Below are positions 8,561 through 18,902 of a DNA stretch of 64,000 bases, in pieces (position 1 is the first letter of the stretch; every line of letters starts with the position of its first letter). This DNA is from Alphaproteobacteria bacterium. GTDB taxonomy: Bacteria > Pseudomonadota > Alphaproteobacteria > UBA8366 > GCA-2717185. The notes below the pieces were generated by a model that was not told where the DNA came from, made no database searches, and was given only the letters and a program-made list of their open reading frames with translations. The position numbers and the translations under genes are program-made. The DNA is taken from contig JBBDQU010000005.1 of assembly GCA_040905865.1 (NCBI GenBank), forward strand, positions 1 through 64,000, written 5' to 3'.

Positions 8561-11410
8561 CTACGCGCTTTTGCGGGTCAACCGGCCGGCCTCGAAATAC
8601 GGGGCCAGATAGCGGCCTGTATAGCTTTCGGGAACCCGGGCGACCTCTTCCGGCGTGCCGGCCGCTACGATCCGGCCGCCGCCGCCGCCGCCTTCCGGGC
8701 CCAGGTCGATGACATGGTCGGCGGTCTTGATGACTTCCAGGTTATGTTCGATGACGACGACGGTGTTGCCCTGGTCGACCAGCGCCTGCAGCACTTCGAG
8801 CAGTTTGCGGACATCCTCGAAATGCAGCCCGGTGGTCGGCTCGTCCAGGATATATAAAGTACGGCCGGTGGCCCGTCGGGAAAGCTCCTTGGCCAGTTTC
8901 ACCCGCTGCGCCTCGCCGCCGGACAGGGTTGTGGCCTGCTGCCCCACCTTGATATAGCCGAGCCCGACCCGCTGCAGCATGGCCATCTTGTCGCGAATCG
9001 ACGGCACGGCCTTGAAGGTTTCCGCCGCTTCGTCGACCGTCATCGACAGGACATCCGCGATGGAATGTTCCCGGAAGGTCACTTCCAGCGTTTCCCGGTT
9101 GTAGCGCTGTCCCTTGCAGGCATCGCACTGGACATAGATATCCGGCAGGAAATGCATCTCGATCTTGATGACGCCGTCGCCCTGGCAGGATTCGCAGCGG
9201 CCGCCCTTGACGTTGAAGGAGAACCGGCCCGCCGCGTAACCCCGGGCGCGGGCCTCGGGCAGGTTGGCGAACCAGTCCCGGATTGGCGTGAAGGCGCCGG
9301 TATAGGTCGCGGGATTGGAGCGCGGCGTGCGGCCGATCGGCGACTGGTCGATGTCGATGACCTTGTCCAGGTGCTCCACGCCCGTGATGGAGTCATGGGC
9401 GGCGCCGCCCTGCCGGGCGCCGTTCAACTGGCGGGCCAGGGCCTTGTACAGGGTGTCGATGATCAGGGTCGACTTGCCGCTGCCGGAAACGCCCGTCACG
9501 CAGGTAAAGACGCCGAGCGGGATTTCCGCATCGACATCCAGCAGGTTGTTCGCCGAGGCCCGCTCGACCCGCAGGGACCTTCCTTTCTTCGCCTTGCGCC
9601 GCCGCGCCGGAATCTCGATCCGCCGCGCGCCGGTCAGGTACTGGCCGGTCAGGCTTTCGGGACAGCGCAGCACCTCTTCCGGCAGGCCGGCGGCGACGAC
9701 ATGGCCGCCATGCACCCCGGCGCCGGGCCCCATATCGACCAGGTAGTCCGCCGACCGGATGGCGTCCTCGTCATGTTCGACGACGATCACCGTATTGCCG
9801 AGGTCGCGCAGGCGCTTCAGCGTCTCCAGCAGACGCTCATTATCGCGCTGGTGCAGTCCGATGGACGGCTCGTCGAGAACATACAGCACCCCGGTCAGGC
9901 CGGACCCGATCTGCGAGGCGAGGCGGATGCGCTGGCTTTCGCCGCCGGACAGGGTTGCCGAGGACCGGCTGAGCGTCAGGTAATTCAGCCCGACATCGAC
10001 CAGAAATCCCAGCCGCTCGTTGATTTCCTTCAGGATGCGCGTGCCGATCTCAAGCTGCTTGTCGGTCAGCTTTGCGCCGAGCGCCGCAAACCAGTCCCGC
10101 GCCTCGAGGATGGACTTATCCGCGATGGCGCTGATATGCGCGCCGTCGATTTTCACCGCCAGCGCTTCCGGTTTCAGCCGCGCGCCGCCGCAGGCCTCGC
10201 AGTCGCTGACGCTGTGATACTTGCCCAGCTCATCGCGCAGCCAGGCGCTGTCCGTTTCATGCCAGCGCCGGGTCATGTTCGGCAGGACGCCCTCGAAGGG
10301 TTTCTTCGTACTATAGGTCCTGACCCCGTCGTCGAAGGTCATGGTGACGGCGGTATTGCCGGTGCCGTTCAGGATGGCGTTCTTCACCGCTTTGGGCAGG
10401 TCGGCGAACGGGGTGCCCATATCGACCTTGTAATGCGCCGCCAGGCTTTGCAGCGTCTGCCGGTAATAGGGCGAGGTCGAGCCGGTCCAGGGCGCGATGG
10501 CTATGGCCAGCGGCTTGCCCGGATCCGGCACGACGAGGTCGGCATCCACATGCATCGTGGTGCCCAGACCGTCGCAGGCGGGGCAGGCGCCGAACGGGTT
10601 GTTGAAGGAAAACAGCCGCGGTTCGATCTCGTCGATCGTGAAGCCCGATACCGGGCAGGCGAAGCGCGCCGAAAACGTCCTGCGGTCGCCGGTTTCCGCG
10701 TTCTCGGCGAATACCAGCCCGTCGGCGAGCGCGAGCGCCGTTTCCAGCGAATCGGCCAGCCGCGATTCGATGCCGGGGCGGACGACGACGCGGTCGATGA
10801 CGATATCGATGTCATGCTTGAAATTCTTGTCGAGCTTCGGCGCATCCTCGATCAGGTGCATTTCGCCGTCGATCTTGGCCCGCTGATAACCGCGTTTCTG
10901 CAATGCCGCCAGTTCCTTGCGGTATTCGCCCTTGCGGCCGCGCACGATGGGCGCCAGCAGGAACAAACGGGTGCCTTCTTCCATGGCCATGATGATATCG
11001 ACCATCTGGCTGACCTGCTGGCTTTCGATCGGCAGTCCCGTTGCCGGGGAATAGGGGATGCCGATCCGCGCATACAGCAGCCGCATGTAATCGTATACTT
11101 CCGTGACGGTCCCGACGGTCGAGCGCGGGTTTCGGCTGGTCGTTTTCTGTTCGATGGAAATGGCCGGCGACAGCCCCTCGATCAGGTCGACATCCGGTTT
11201 CTGCATCAGTTCGAGGAACTGGCGGGCATAGGCGCTGAGGCTTTCGACGTAGCGGCGTTGACCGTCCGCATAGATCGTATCGAAAGCCAGCGACGATTTG
11301 CCCGACCCGGATAACCCCGTGATCACGATCAACCGGTCGCGTGGCAGGTCCACGTCGACATTCTTCAGGTTATGTTCACGCGCGCCGCGCACGCGGATAT
11401 GTGTCAGCAT
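8561..11410 (-). CDS. uvrA: Excinuclease ABC subunit A
   Basis: 949 residues, full length. UvrA recognises DNA damage and loads UvrB in nucleotide excision repair. Two ABC ATPase modules are visible: Walker [10 protein letters not shown] (32-40) and GVSGSGKST in the second half, with signature motifs LSGGESQRI and LSGGEAQRV. The large zinc finger (CESCQGDG...CDACKG) is intact. The first zinc module reads CPVS...CPAC, one cysteine short of the enterobacterial CPIC...CPXC; this is common in alphaproteobacteria. It is divergent from ssb, a classical arrangement. I searched the 175-base intergenic region for the alphaproteobacterial SOS box (GTTC-N7-GTTC) and found none. Confidence 0.97.
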   Translation of the reverse strand: MLTHIRVRGAREHNLKNVDVDLPRDRLIVITGLSGSGKSSLAFDTIYADGQRRYVESLSAYARQFLELMQKPDVDLIEGLSPAISIEQKTTSRNPRSTVGTVTEVYDYMRLLYARIGIPYSPATGLPIESQQVSQMVDIIMAMEEGTRLFLLAPIVRGRKGEYRKELAALQKRGYQRAKIDGEMHLIEDAPKLDKNFKHDIDIVIDRVVVRPGIESRLADSLETALALADGLVFAENAETGDRRTFSARFACPVSGFTIDEIEPRLFSFNNPFGACPACDGLGTTMHVDADLVVPDPGKPLAIAIAPWTGSTSPYYRQTLQSLAAHYKVDMGTPFADLPKAVKNAILNGTGNTAVTMTFDDGVRTYSTKKPFEGVLPNMTRRWHETDSAWLRDELGKYHSVSDCEACGGARLKPEALAVKIDGAHISAIADKSILEARDWFAALGAKLTDKQLEIGTRILKEINERLGFLVDVGLNYLTLSRSSATLSGGESQRIRLASQIGSGLTGVLYVLDEPSIGLHQRDNERLLETLKRLRDLGNTVIVVEHDEDAIRSADYLVDMGPGAGVHGGHVVAAGLPEEVLRCPESLTGQYLTGARRIEIPARRRKAKKGRSLRVERASANNLLDVDAEIPLGVFTCVTGVSGSGKSTLIIDTLYKALARQLNGARQGGAAHDSITGVEHLDKVIDIDQSPIGRTPRSNPATYTGAFTPIRDWFANLPEARARGYAAGRFSFNVKGGRCESCQGDGVIKIEMHFLPDIYVQCDACKGQRYNRETLEVTFREHSIADVLSMTVDEAAETFKAVPSIRDKMAMLQRVGLGYIKVGQQATTLSGGEAQRVKLAKELSRRATGRTLYILDEPTTGLHFEDVRKLLEVLQALVDQGNTVVVIEHNLEVIKTADHVIDLGPEGGGGGGRIVAAGTPEEVARVPESYTGRYLAPYFEAGRLTRKSA

Positions 11411-11585
11411 GGCTCAATCATGATTGGGGTTTTCGACCGCCGCAAATTGCGACGCCGGCTTGTTTCGAATATAGGAGCCGCCGCGCCGCTTATCGACTCC
11501 AAAAACGTGTCTCACGCCTTGGAAAAAGACGGCGCGGCGCATAGACTGACCGCCACGGAATTTTCATCACTGAAAGACCCTCGTC

Positions 11586-12068
11586 ATGGCAGGCAGCATC
11601 AACAAGGTCATCCTGGTCGGAAATCTGGGGCGCGACCCGGAAATCAGGACCACGCAGAACGGCATGAAGGTCGCCAATATCCGCATCGCCACCAGCGAAC
11701 GCTGGAAGGACCGCAATTCCGGCGAAATGCAGGAGCGCACCGAATGGCACAGCGTCGCGATTTTCAACGAGCATCTTGTCGGAGTGGCCGAACGCTTCCT
11801 GCACAAGGGGTCCAAGGTATATATTGAGGGACAGTTGCAGACCCGCAAATGGACCGACCAGCAGGGACAGGATCGCTATACGACGGAGATCGTGCTCAAC
11901 CGGTTCCGGGGCGAGTTGCAGATGCTCGACAGTCGCGGCGGCGGCGATGGCGGCGGTTCCTATGCCGGCGGTGGCAATGACGCTTCCTCGGGCGGCGGCG
12001 ATTATGGTGGGGGAGGCGGTGGCGGCGGTCGGTCCCACGACGATCTGGATGACGAAATTCCATTCTAG
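11586..12068 (+). CDS. ssb: Single-stranded DNA-binding protein
   Basis: 160 residues. The OB-fold is at residues about 4-112 ([46 protein letters not shown]). A glycine-rich flexible linker follows (about 117-148), then the acidic tip DDLDDEIPF that docks repair and replication partners. It protects single-stranded DNA in replication, recombination and repair. Start ATG at 11586. It is divergent from uvrA, as in many proteobacteria. Confidence 0.97.
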   Translation: MAGSINKVILVGNLGRDPEIRTTQNGMKVANIRIATSERWKDRNSGEMQERTEWHSVAIFNEHLVGVAERFLHKGSKVYIEGQLQTRKWTDQQGQDRYTTEIVLNRFRGELQMLDSRGGGDGGGSYAGGGNDASSGGGDYGGGGGGGGRSHDDLDDEIPF

Positions 12069-12246
12069 GTCGGCAAAAACCCCTTCCTGTTGCCTCGACG
12101 AGGCGGAAGCCATGGATTTATGGCGGAATGCGGTGATTTCGTCTTACAGTGTTACGGTATGGTACCTTATTCGCGCCTGAACCGGCGCGATGCTGTACAT
12201 GGCGGGAGGGGGAAATCATGAGCTATTCAGTCTGGGGAGAGAACTT

Positions 12247-13122
12247 ATGAAAATGCGAGCCCTTGCAACCCTGTTCGGGGTGGCGTTGCTGGCGGGCGCC
12301 TGCGCGGACGGCCGGTTGATCGAAACGGTTGAAAAAATGGAGCCGAAGGAAAAGGGATTTAAGGCTAACCTGCAGCATCAGTACGTGACTCTGGCGAAGA
12401 TAGAACTGGAGGAAGGCGACCGTTACGATGCGGGCGTCTTTGCGCGGCGCGCCGAAGCGGCGGCGATGGGCAAGGACGTTGACCCGGATATTCTGTGGGA
12501 TCGCCATTATTCGGCAAAGCAGTTGGACGAATTGATCGGCGAGCGGTCCCGCCTTGTTTACGCACTCGATTCGGGTGGCCGCAAGGATTTCCCGGGAATC
12601 GCCGCGCGGGCGCAGACGCAGTTCGATTGCTGGGCGCAGGAGCTTGAGGAAAACACCCAGCCGGACGATATCGCGAAGTGCCGCAACGGCTATATGCTGG
12701 CCATGCAGTCGCTGGATGAGATGATGAAGCCGTCGCCGGCGGAAAAGGAGCCGGAACCCGCGAAGCCGGCGCCGGTCGCGATGCCGGAAAAAGGCCCGTT
12801 CAACGTTTATTTCGAATTCGACAGTGACGAGGTGAGGGGCGCCGAGGCCGGCGTCGCGCTGGTCAAGGCCGCGAATTCGATCCGCGAGAACAAGATTTCC
12901 AGCGTTGTCGTTGTCGGGCACACGGATTCGGCGGGCCGGGACGGGTACAATCAGGCCCTGGCATTGCGCCGCGCCGAGAACGTGAAGGAAGTTCTGGTCG
13001 GACTGGACGTCAATCCAGATATCATCGAACCGGTTTCGGTCGGTGAATCGGGGCAGGAAAAGCCGACCGGTGACGGCGTCCGCGAGGACGCGAATCGCCG
13101 GGTGGTGATCAGACTCTACTGA
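12247..13122 (+). CDS. OmpA/Pal-like peptidoglycan-associated lipoprotein
   Basis: 291 residues from ATG at 12247, preceded by GGGGAGAG; an earlier in-frame ATG (12190) would bury the signal sequence. The N-terminus MKMRALATLFGVALLAGAC is a lipoprotein signal with the modified cysteine at residue 19. A helical middle region follows, then a short alanine-proline linker, then an OmpA C-terminal domain over the last 110 residues (VYFEFDSDEV; VVVGHTDSAGRDGYNQALALRRAENV; ANRRVVIRLY). That domain binds diaminopimelate in peptidoglycan, so the protein probably ties the outer membrane to the cell wall. It is not in a tol-pal cluster and has an unusual N-terminal half, so it is probably not Pal itself. 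Confidence 0.85.
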   Translation: MKMRALATLFGVALLAGACADGRLIETVEKMEPKEKGFKANLQHQYVTLAKIELEEGDRYDAGVFARRAEAAAMGKDVDPDILWDRHYSAKQLDELIGERSRLVYALDSGGRKDFPGIAARAQTQFDCWAQELEENTQPDDIAKCRNGYMLAMQSLDEMMKPSPAEKEPEPAKPAPVAMPEKGPFNVYFEFDSDEVRGAEAGVALVKAANSIRENKISSVVVVGHTDSAGRDGYNQALALRRAENVKEVLVGLDVNPDIIEPVSVGESGQEKPTGDGVREDANRRVVIRLY

Positions 13123-13345
13123 GGCCCGACCGCACGGTAACAGGAATGGGCCGCAGCCCCGCCCGGATGCCGAGCAAGGGCGTCGGGGTCAGGTTGCGGC
13201 CCGTTTTATCGCAGGAGTATCGGTATGCGGGACCACTTCATTCGCAGGTGGCAGAACGGGCCGGCCGGCAAGGCAAGACTGGCATTAACGGTATTGCCGT
13301 AGTGAATTGCCCGGTAGATGACTTGTCGGGAAATTCCGTATTTCG

Positions 13346-13374
13346 TTGTTCCATAACAGAAAACCCTCTATATT
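13346..13374 (+). promoter_or_regulatory. Candidate gyrA promoter
   Basis: TTGTTC (13346-13351), a 17-base spacer and TATATT (13369-13374) lie about 107 bases before gyrA. The rest of the 358-base gap (13123-13480) shows no gene that I can support. Confidence 0.5.
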
Positions 13375-13480
13375 TTGCCTTCGGTTGTCATCTTGAGGTT
13401 GGCTGGACGGCTTTGTCGCCTTCCCGCCAAATATCCAATGAAAAGCAGTAATAGAGTGATCGTTTCTTGAGCCCGCAGCC

Positions 13481-16213
13481 ATGCCGCCGATAGAACCCTC
13501 TTATATTTCCATAGAAGAGGAAATGAAGCGTTCGTATCTCGATTACGCGATGAGCGTCATCGTGAGCCGGGCGTTGCCTGATGTCCGCGACGGTCTGAAG
13601 CCGGTGCATCGCCGGATCCTTTATTCGATGAAGGAAAGCGGTTTCGATTCCACCCGGCCGTATCGCAAGTCGGCGCGGATTGTCGGTGACGTCATGGGTA
13701 AGTATCACCCGCATGGCGACCAGGCGATTTATGACGCCATGGTGCGGATGGCGCAGGGTTTCTCGATGCGGCTGCCGCTGATCGACGGGCAGGGCAATTT
13801 CGGTTCCATGGATGGCGACCGGGCGGCCGCCATGCGCTACACCGAAGCGCGCCTGGCGGCATCGGCGGAAGCGCTGATCGACGATATCGACAAGGAAACG
13901 GTCGATTTCATCGACAACTATGATGAAACCACATCCGAACCTTCGGTTCTGCCGGCGCGGTTCCCGAATCTGCTGGTCAACGGCGCGGGCGGCATCGCGG
14001 TCGGCATGGCGACGAATATTCCGCCGCACAACCTGACCGAAGTGGTCAATGCCTGCCTGGCTTATGTCGACAATCCGGCAATTTCGATTGCGGAACTGAT
14101 CGAACTGGTTCCCGGTCCCGATTTTCCAACCGGTGGCCAGATCCTCGGGGAAGCGGGAATCCGTTCCGCGTATCACACCGGGCGCGGCTCGGTGGTCATG
14201 CGGTCGCGAACGCATGTCGAACCGCTCGGCGCGGACCGCGAGGCAATCGTCGTTACCGAAATTCCCTATCAGGTGAACAAGTCACGGATGGTGGAGCGAA
14301 TTGCCGAGGTCGTCCGGGACAAGACGGTCGAGGGGATATCGGATCTGCGCGACGAATCGGATCGGGACGGCGTCCGTGTCGTGATCGAACTGAAGCGCGA
14401 TTCGATCACGGAAGTCGTGCTGGCCCAACTGTTCCGTTACACGCCCCTGCAGACGAGTTTCGGCGTCAATATGCTGGCGCTGGTCGGCGGCCGGCCGGAA
14501 CAGATGAACCTGAAGGAAATCATCGCCGCGTTCGTCGATTTCCGCGAAGTCGTTATTACCCGCCGGACGGTCTATCTGCTGCGCCGGGCGCGGGAACGGG
14601 CGCATGTCCTGGCCGGCCTGCTGGTCGCGCTGGCGAATCTCGATCCGATCATCGACCTGATCCGCCGGTCGCCGGATCCGGCCGTCGCGCGCGAACGCCT
14701 GATGGCGGAAAACTGGGAGGCCGGCGATGTCGCGCCGTTTATCGCGCTGATCGACGATCCGGGCCGGGCGGTGATCGAGGGACGATACCGCCTTTCCGAA
14801 ATCCAGGCCCGGGCGATTCTGGAGTTGCGGCTGCAACGCCTGACCGGTCTGGAGCGGGACAAGCTGACCGGCGAAACCGAGGAACTGTCCGGCAGGATCA
14901 ACGATTTCCTGACGATCCTGACGGACCGCGACCGCCTGCTTGAGGTGCTGCGCGAGGAATTGCGGGAAATTTCGGAAAAATACGGCACGCCGCGCCGGAC
15001 CGATATCCAGCCGGCGGAATTCGAGCACGATATCGAGGACCTGATCCAGCGCGAGGATATGGTCGTGACCGTCACCCATGGCGGCTATATCAAACGGGTG
15101 CCGCTATCCACCTACCGCGCCCAGCGCCGCGGCGGCAAGGGACGGACGGGAATGTCCACCCGGGACGAGGATTTCGTGCAGGAGGTCTTCGTTGCGTCGA
15201 CCCACACCACCGTCCTGTTCTTTTCGTCCCGGGGCATGGTCTACCAGCTCAAGGTCTACCGGTTGCCGCTGGGCAGCCCGCAGGCGCGCGGCAAGGCCAT
15301 GATCAACTTGCTGCCGCTGGTAGAGGGCGAAACGATTTCGACGGTCATGATGATGCCGGAGGACGAGGAAAGCTGGAGCCGCCTGCATGTCATGTTCTCG
15401 ACCGCGACGGGTAATGTGCGGCGCAACCTGCTGAGCGATTTCACCAATATCATGGCGAACGGCAAGATCGCGATGAAGCTGGACGAGGGCGACCAGCTGG
15501 TCCGGGTCCGGACCTGCACCGATAACGATACCATTCTTCTGGCAACCAGGCGGGGCATGTGCATCCGTTTCCCGGTGCCGGATGTCCGCGTGTTCAGCGG
15601 CCGGACGTCGACCGGTGTCCGGGGTATCCGCCTCGATGACGGCGACGAGGTGATCTGGATGTCGGCGCTGGTGCAGGTCGATATCGCAATCGAACAGCGC
15701 GATTTATATCTGCGCCAGGCCAATGCAATGCGGCGTGCGATTGAAGTCGAGGACGAAGAGGTTCCTGAATCAGGCACGACGGGCCAGTTGTCGGCGGATG
15801 TTTTCGAGCTGCTGGCCGCGCGCGAACAGTTCGTCCTGACCGTCACCGAAAAGGGTTTCGGCAAACGGACGTCCGCTTATGACTATCGGATCACGAACCG
15901 GGGCGGGAAGGGCATCGTCAATGTCGATATCGCCAAGCGGAACGACCATGTCGTCGCAACCTTCCCGGTCGAGCCGAGCGACCAGATCATGCTGGTTACC
16001 GATAGAGGGCAGGTCATCCGGTTCCCGGTCGACCAGGTCCGGATCGCGGGCCGACGGACCCAGGGCGTCACGCTTTTCGACGTGAATGGCGAGGGCAAGG
16101 TCGTCTCTGTCGCGCGGTTGCGCGACGTGGGGGATGACGATGGCGAAGTCGCGGGTGACGCCATCGTCGGCACGGAAGACAATACGGAAAACGGCACTTT
16201 AGAGGATTCCTGA
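13481..16213 (+). CDS. gyrA: DNA gyrase subunit A
   Basis: 910 residues. GyrA cuts and rejoins DNA while GyrB drives negative supercoiling with ATP. Visible parts are the N-terminal [20 protein letters not shown] motif, the catalytic tyrosine Y120 in [11 protein letters not shown], the tower and coiled-coil regions, and the C-terminal beta-pinwheel with the GyrA box QRRGGKG, which separates it from ParC. The tail is acidic (last about 30 residues). In the quinolone-resistance region the sequence is [15 protein letters not shown], so the position of E. coli Ser83 is glutamine (Q81) while the Asp87 equivalent (D85) is kept. coaD follows 44 bases downstream and may be co-transcribed. Confidence 0.97.
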   Translation: MPPIEPSYISIEEEMKRSYLDYAMSVIVSRALPDVRDGLKPVHRRILYSMKESGFDSTRPYRKSARIVGDVMGKYHPHGDQAIYDAMVRMAQGFSMRLPLIDGQGNFGSMDGDRAAAMRYTEARLAASAEALIDDIDKETVDFIDNYDETTSEPSVLPARFPNLLVNGAGGIAVGMATNIPPHNLTEVVNACLAYVDNPAISIAELIELVPGPDFPTGGQILGEAGIRSAYHTGRGSVVMRSRTHVEPLGADREAIVVTEIPYQVNKSRMVERIAEVVRDKTVEGISDLRDESDRDGVRVVIELKRDSITEVVLAQLFRYTPLQTSFGVNMLALVGGRPEQMNLKEIIAAFVDFREVVITRRTVYLLRRARERAHVLAGLLVALANLDPIIDLIRRSPDPAVARERLMAENWEAGDVAPFIALIDDPGRAVIEGRYRLSEIQARAILELRLQRLTGLERDKLTGETEELSGRINDFLTILTDRDRLLEVLREELREISEKYGTPRRTDIQPAEFEHDIEDLIQREDMVVTVTHGGYIKRVPLSTYRAQRRGGKGRTGMSTRDEDFVQEVFVASTHTTVLFFSSRGMVYQLKVYRLPLGSPQARGKAMINLLPLVEGETISTVMMMPEDEESWSRLHVMFSTATGNVRRNLLSDFTNIMANGKIAMKLDEGDQLVRVRTCTDNDTILLATRRGMCIRFPVPDVRVFSGRTSTGVRGIRLDDGDEVIWMSALVQVDIAIEQRDLYLRQANAMRRAIEVEDEEVPESGTTGQLSADVFELLAAREQFVLTVTEKGFGKRTSAYDYRITNRGGKGIVNVDIAKRNDHVVATFPVEPSDQIMLVTDRGQVIRFPVDQVRIAGRRTQGVTLFDVNGEGKVVSVARLRDVGDDDGEVAGDAIVGTEDNTENGTLEDS

Positions 16214-16257
16214 CAGCGCCGGTGTGAAGCCGGGCCGGGAAGCGGAGGGGGAACGGA

Positions 16258-16761
16258 ATGGCCGAAGGGCATGTCGGGGTATACGCGGGAACGTTCGATC
16301 CGATCACGAACGGGCATATGGATATCATTTCCCGGGCGGCGAAGCACCTCGTCGACAAACTCATCATCGCGGTCGCCCGCAATCCCGGGAAGGGACCGCT
16401 TTTTTCGCTGGATGACCGGGTGGCGATGGTCCGGGCGGAACTGGACGCCACCAGCTTCGCGGCGCGGGCCGAGGTCCATCCATTCGATTCCCTGCTGACC
16501 GATTTTGCCGGAGCGCATGGCGCCAGCGTTCTGGTTCGCGGGCTGCGCGCCGTATCGGATTTCGAGTACGAATTCCAGATGGCGTCGATGAACCGCTACC
16601 TGAAGCCAGAAATCGAAACCACCTTTCTGATGGCGTCGGACCGGAACCAGTTCATCTCATCACGCCTGGTGAAGGAAATCTGCCTGCTGAACGGCGATAT
16701 CGCGCAGTTCGTTTCGCCGCGCGTTGCCGAGAAGCTGGTCGCAAAGCGCCGTGCCGGTTAG
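16258..16761 (+). CDS. coaD: Phosphopantetheine adenylyltransferase
   Basis: 167 residues, normal length. It catalyses the fourth step of coenzyme A synthesis, joining phosphopantetheine and ATP to give dephospho-CoA. The nucleotidyltransferase signature is clear: GVYAGTFDPITNGHMDII (T/HxGH type, residues 7-24), and the C-terminal ISSRLVKEIC near residues 130-139 matches the ISS-type ATP motif. Start ATG at 16258 follows GGAGGGGGAACG. It lies 44 bases behind gyrA. A palindromic repeat starts 70 bases past its stop. Confidence 0.96.
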   Translation: MAEGHVGVYAGTFDPITNGHMDIISRAAKHLVDKLIIAVARNPGKGPLFSLDDRVAMVRAELDATSFAARAEVHPFDSLLTDFAGAHGASVLVRGLRAVSDFEYEFQMASMNRYLKPEIETTFLMASDRNQFISSRLVKEICLLNGDIAQFVSPRVAEKLVAKRRAG

Positions 16762-16831
16762 ATCGGCAGTGTTTGGCTGGAATCGACCGTGGCGATCCAC
16801 AACCAAGTGAATCTGATCTATCTTATTGAAA

Positions 16832-16894
16832 TATAGCACCTTCACAGGTTCAAGCGGAACCTGTTGCGGTTCCGTTTGAACCTGATGTGCTATA
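16832..16894 (-). repeat. Palindromic repeat, copy 1 (reverse orientation)
   Basis: The ends are TATAGCAC (16832-16839) and GTGCTATA (16887-16894). The inner arms pair over GGTTCAAGCGGAAC/GTTCCGTTTGAACC with one G-U-type mismatch, so the whole unit can fold into a 63-base hairpin. Its reverse complement begins TATAGCACATCAGGTT, matching copies at 18841, 49391, 55733 and 57490. A flanking ATCTGATCTA (16811-16820) also recurs beside other copies. Confidence 0.8.
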
Positions 16895-16896
16895 AT
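16888..16896 (+). promoter_or_regulatory. Extended -10 promoter formed by the repeat edge
   Basis: TG-C-TATAAT (TG at 16888-16889, TATAAT at 16891-16896) is a perfect extended -10 element created by the right end of the palindrome plus two flanking bases. No good -35 is present. It would start RNA about 30 bases before the gene at 16936. Confidence 0.5.
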
Positions 16897-16935
16897 GTGC
16901 CAGAATCGGCGAAAGAATCGTGTAGGGAGAAGGTT

Positions 16936-17433
16936 ATGAATGAAAGCTCCGCTCGCAAGACCGTTATAGGACTGTTGGAAGGTCTGGGAAATGACGACGA
17001 CGCTGAGGTCCTCGCGACGGCGCGCACCCTGCACGCGAAAATTTCGGAAATGGGCGTAACCTGGGACGAATTGCTGGTCCAGGATGATGGCAGCGTCAGC
17101 CCGCCGGTCAATTATGCCGGCGCCGGCGCGACGGCGCCGGAGGATTACGACGACAACGACAGTGGCCGTGACGGAGAAGGCGAATTTGACGGCGACGGTG
17201 ACGATGTGGCGCCTCGCGCGGACGATGCAGCCTTTGACCTTGTCGGCGCGGCTGCCGACGATATCAGACGGATCGAGCAGATTCAGTCGATGAAGGATAT
17301 TTCGGAGTCATTGCGCGAGGAACTGGACGGGTTTCTCGAAGACATCAAGGAGAACGAATTCACGGTCGCCGACCGTCACTACCTCGAGGCCTTGCAGCAA
17401 CGCCTTTCGAAGGGCGACCGCAGGCCGAAATGA
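16936..17433 (+). CDS. Hypothetical protein with acidic linker
   Basis: 165 residues from ATG at 16936, set by GGGAGAAGG 4-5 bases upstream; the open frame continues back to 16864 through the repeat but without a ribosome site. The N-terminal 45 residues form a small helical domain with the pattern EVLATARTLHAKISEMGVTWDELL, which I have seen in other alphaproteobacterial hypothetical proteins. Residues about 55-95 are a low-complexity Asp/Gly/Glu linker. The C-terminal 60 residues are predicted helical (IQSMKDISESLREELDGFLEDI). No signal peptide or membrane segment. Function unknown; the two helical ends joined by an acidic spacer suggest a protein- or DNA-associating adaptor. Confidence 0.7.
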   Translation: MNESSARKTVIGLLEGLGNDDDAEVLATARTLHAKISEMGVTWDELLVQDDGSVSPPVNYAGAGATAPEDYDDNDSGRDGEGEFDGDGDDVAPRADDAAFDLVGAAADDIRRIEQIQSMKDISESLREELDGFLEDIKENEFTVADRHYLEALQQRLSKGDRRPK

Positions 17434-17635
17434 GCCGACCGGGTCGGCGCGCGCCATTATTGTCGCCGGAAACACCTCACAGGCGCGTAAACGAACTGCA
17501 ACAATCGGTAATCCGGCCGTGATCGGGCGTCGCCCGCCGCATCGGGGCGCGCGAAAAGCATACATTAGCGCCGAGTTGTCGGATAACGGCGCGGTGAAAC
17601 GGTGGCGAGATCGAGTGATATCCCGAACACGCGTT

Positions 17636-17671
17636 CGTCGAGTGGCGGGGAACCTGCGTCGAGTGGCGGGG
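17636..17671 (+). repeat. Two 15-bp direct repeats, 21-bp spacing
   Basis: CGTCGAGTGGCGGGG occurs at 17636-17650 and 17657-17671, two helical turns apart. A 7-base part of it (TCGAGTG) also occurs at 17611. They lie just upstream of the promoter at 17694 and may be an activator site. Confidence 0.55.
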
Positions 17672-17693
17672 GAAGCGTCATCTAAATGGATGT

Positions 17694-17722
17694 TTGACGG
17701 AATGTCGCGATGTGATTATTAG
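17694..17722 (+). promoter_or_regulatory. Candidate sigma70 promoter
   Basis: TTGACG (17694-17699), a 17-base spacer and TATTAG (17717-17722). It lies about 80 bases upstream of the start at 17803 and directly after the 15-bp direct repeats. Confidence 0.55.
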
Positions 17723-17802
17723 GCGGCAAGCGAACGCACGTGCCGTGTCGAGGCCTCAAAACAAATGAACCGCGCGCAGCAAGGCGAAAAGGACCAGTGT
17801 TG

Positions 17803-18843
17803 ATGTCTGGCGAGGCGACAGAAAATTCATTGCCGATTTCCGATTTCGAGAAGGATTCGCTGCATATACTGCCTCTTGCCATGATTCCGCTGCAGTCGAA
17901 CGCGCTGTCGCGTGCGCGGCTGATAAAAAATGCCAAGCTTGAAAGTATGTTGGAAGTCTTCGACGACGCCAGCGCGGGTAGCGGTCAGATTCACCCGGAC
18001 ATGATCGAACAGACATTCGATATCGCCACGGGTGAGGAGATGGATGACGGCCGTAAAATCCGGGCGCTCGCGAAACTGAACAGTTTCGACGTATACAGTC
18101 TTCGCATCCAGATTCGCGGGCTCGGAATCGTCCTGGAGGATCAGGAGCACCTGCGTCTCTCGAAGGCCAAGCGGGCCGAACTGACGAAATACATGCTCGG
18201 CTTTACCCGGCCGCTGATCCGGCAGATTTACGGGTCGAACAAAACCGACATTGAGGATATCTCCGAACTGATCGCCCTGTTCGACAACCCCGACCCTGCA
18301 GAGGCGCTGAACAACCTGCGCCTGATAACCGACAAGCTGGGGATCAAGCTTGCCGATCTGCCGCGGTTTCTCGAGGATTACGGCGATACGTTCCTGTCGC
18401 TGGCTTATTTCCAGGACACGCACGATTCGCTTGAGCCGGAATTCCTGTCGCTTTCCGCGGCGGTCAATAATATTCGGGAGAACCATCAGCTCAGGCAGAA
18501 CGGGTATCTCATGAACTCGATGACGGAAACCCTTGACGATCTCGGCGAACTCAAGGGGTCCATCGAGGCGATGTTCGCTTCCTTCACGAAGGAATCCGAA
18601 AACATGTGGGATGATTTTTCAGCCGATACGTTTCGCCGGGTGCGACTGCTGATCGAACGAAACCACACGACGATCGGGGCGGTGCTGTGCGGCCTGTCGG
18701 TCAAGCTGTCGGCCTGGAGCCGACGCTTCGGGAATAGTGATCACGGTTTGCTGCAGCAGTCCGAATTCATTATGTCGGATATCCGGCAGGGGTTGAAAAG
18801 CCTGTTGATCATTACCCGGGAAGCGCTGCGGAACGGTCCGTAG
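17803..18843 (+). CDS. Hypothetical helical protein
   Basis: 346 residues from ATG at 17803 (AAGGA about 10 bases upstream); the frame extends to 17740 but that stretch looks non-coding. The protein is almost entirely predicted alpha-helix with no signal peptide, membrane segment or catalytic motif that I recognise. Parts such as LRIQIRGLGIVLEDQEHLRLSKAKRAELTKYM (given here in two pieces: LRIQIRGLGIVLEDQ, then EHLRLSKAKRAELTKYM) suggest a cytoplasmic scaffold-like protein. It faces a DUF2336 protein (another helical, alphaproteobacterial family of unknown function) tail to tail. Its stop codon TAG (18841-18843) is the first three bases of a palindromic repeat copy. Function unknown. Confidence 0.7.
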   Translation: MSGEATENSLPISDFEKDSLHILPLAMIPLQSNALSRARLIKNAKLESMLEVFDDASAGSGQIHPDMIEQTFDIATGEEMDDGRKIRALAKLNSFDVYSLRIQIRGLGIVLEDQEHLRLSKAKRAELTKYMLGFTRPLIRQIYGSNKTDIEDISELIALFDNPDPAEALNNLRLITDKLGIKLADLPRFLEDYGDTFLSLAYFQDTHDSLEPEFLSLSAAVNNIRENHQLRQNGYLMNSMTETLDDLGELKGSIEAMFASFTKESENMWDDFSADTFRRVRLLIERNHTTIGAVLCGLSVKLSAWSRRFGNSDHGLLQQSEFIMSDIRQGLKSLLIITREALRNGP

Positions 18844-18887
18844 CACATCAGGTTTGAATGGCACCGGTTGCGATTCCAACAGCCGCG
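18841..18887 (+). repeat. Palindromic repeat, copy 5 (degenerate)
   Basis: It begins TAGCACATCAGG then TTTGAATGG, identical to the left arm of the copy at 49391. The right arm is degraded (GGTTGCGATTCCAAC). The TAG is the stop codon of the gene at 17803-18843. Confidence 0.7.
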
Positions 18888-18902
18888 ATCTGCTTTTAAT
18901 CC

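Larger units (their letters stand above)
17434..17802. other. Intergenic region with direct repeats and a promoter
   Basis: 369 bases with no supportable gene. It contains two identical 15-bp repeats and a sigma70-like promoter, listed separately. The first 170 bases show nothing recognisable. Confidence 0.5.

Noticed and set aside
9065-11314. 749-codon plus-strand open frame
   Set aside because: Shadow frame of uvrA caused by high GC; no motif or ribosome site.
11411-11585. SOS box between uvrA and ssb
   Set aside because: No GTTC-N7-GTTC or its complement GAAC-N7-GAAC is present in the interval.
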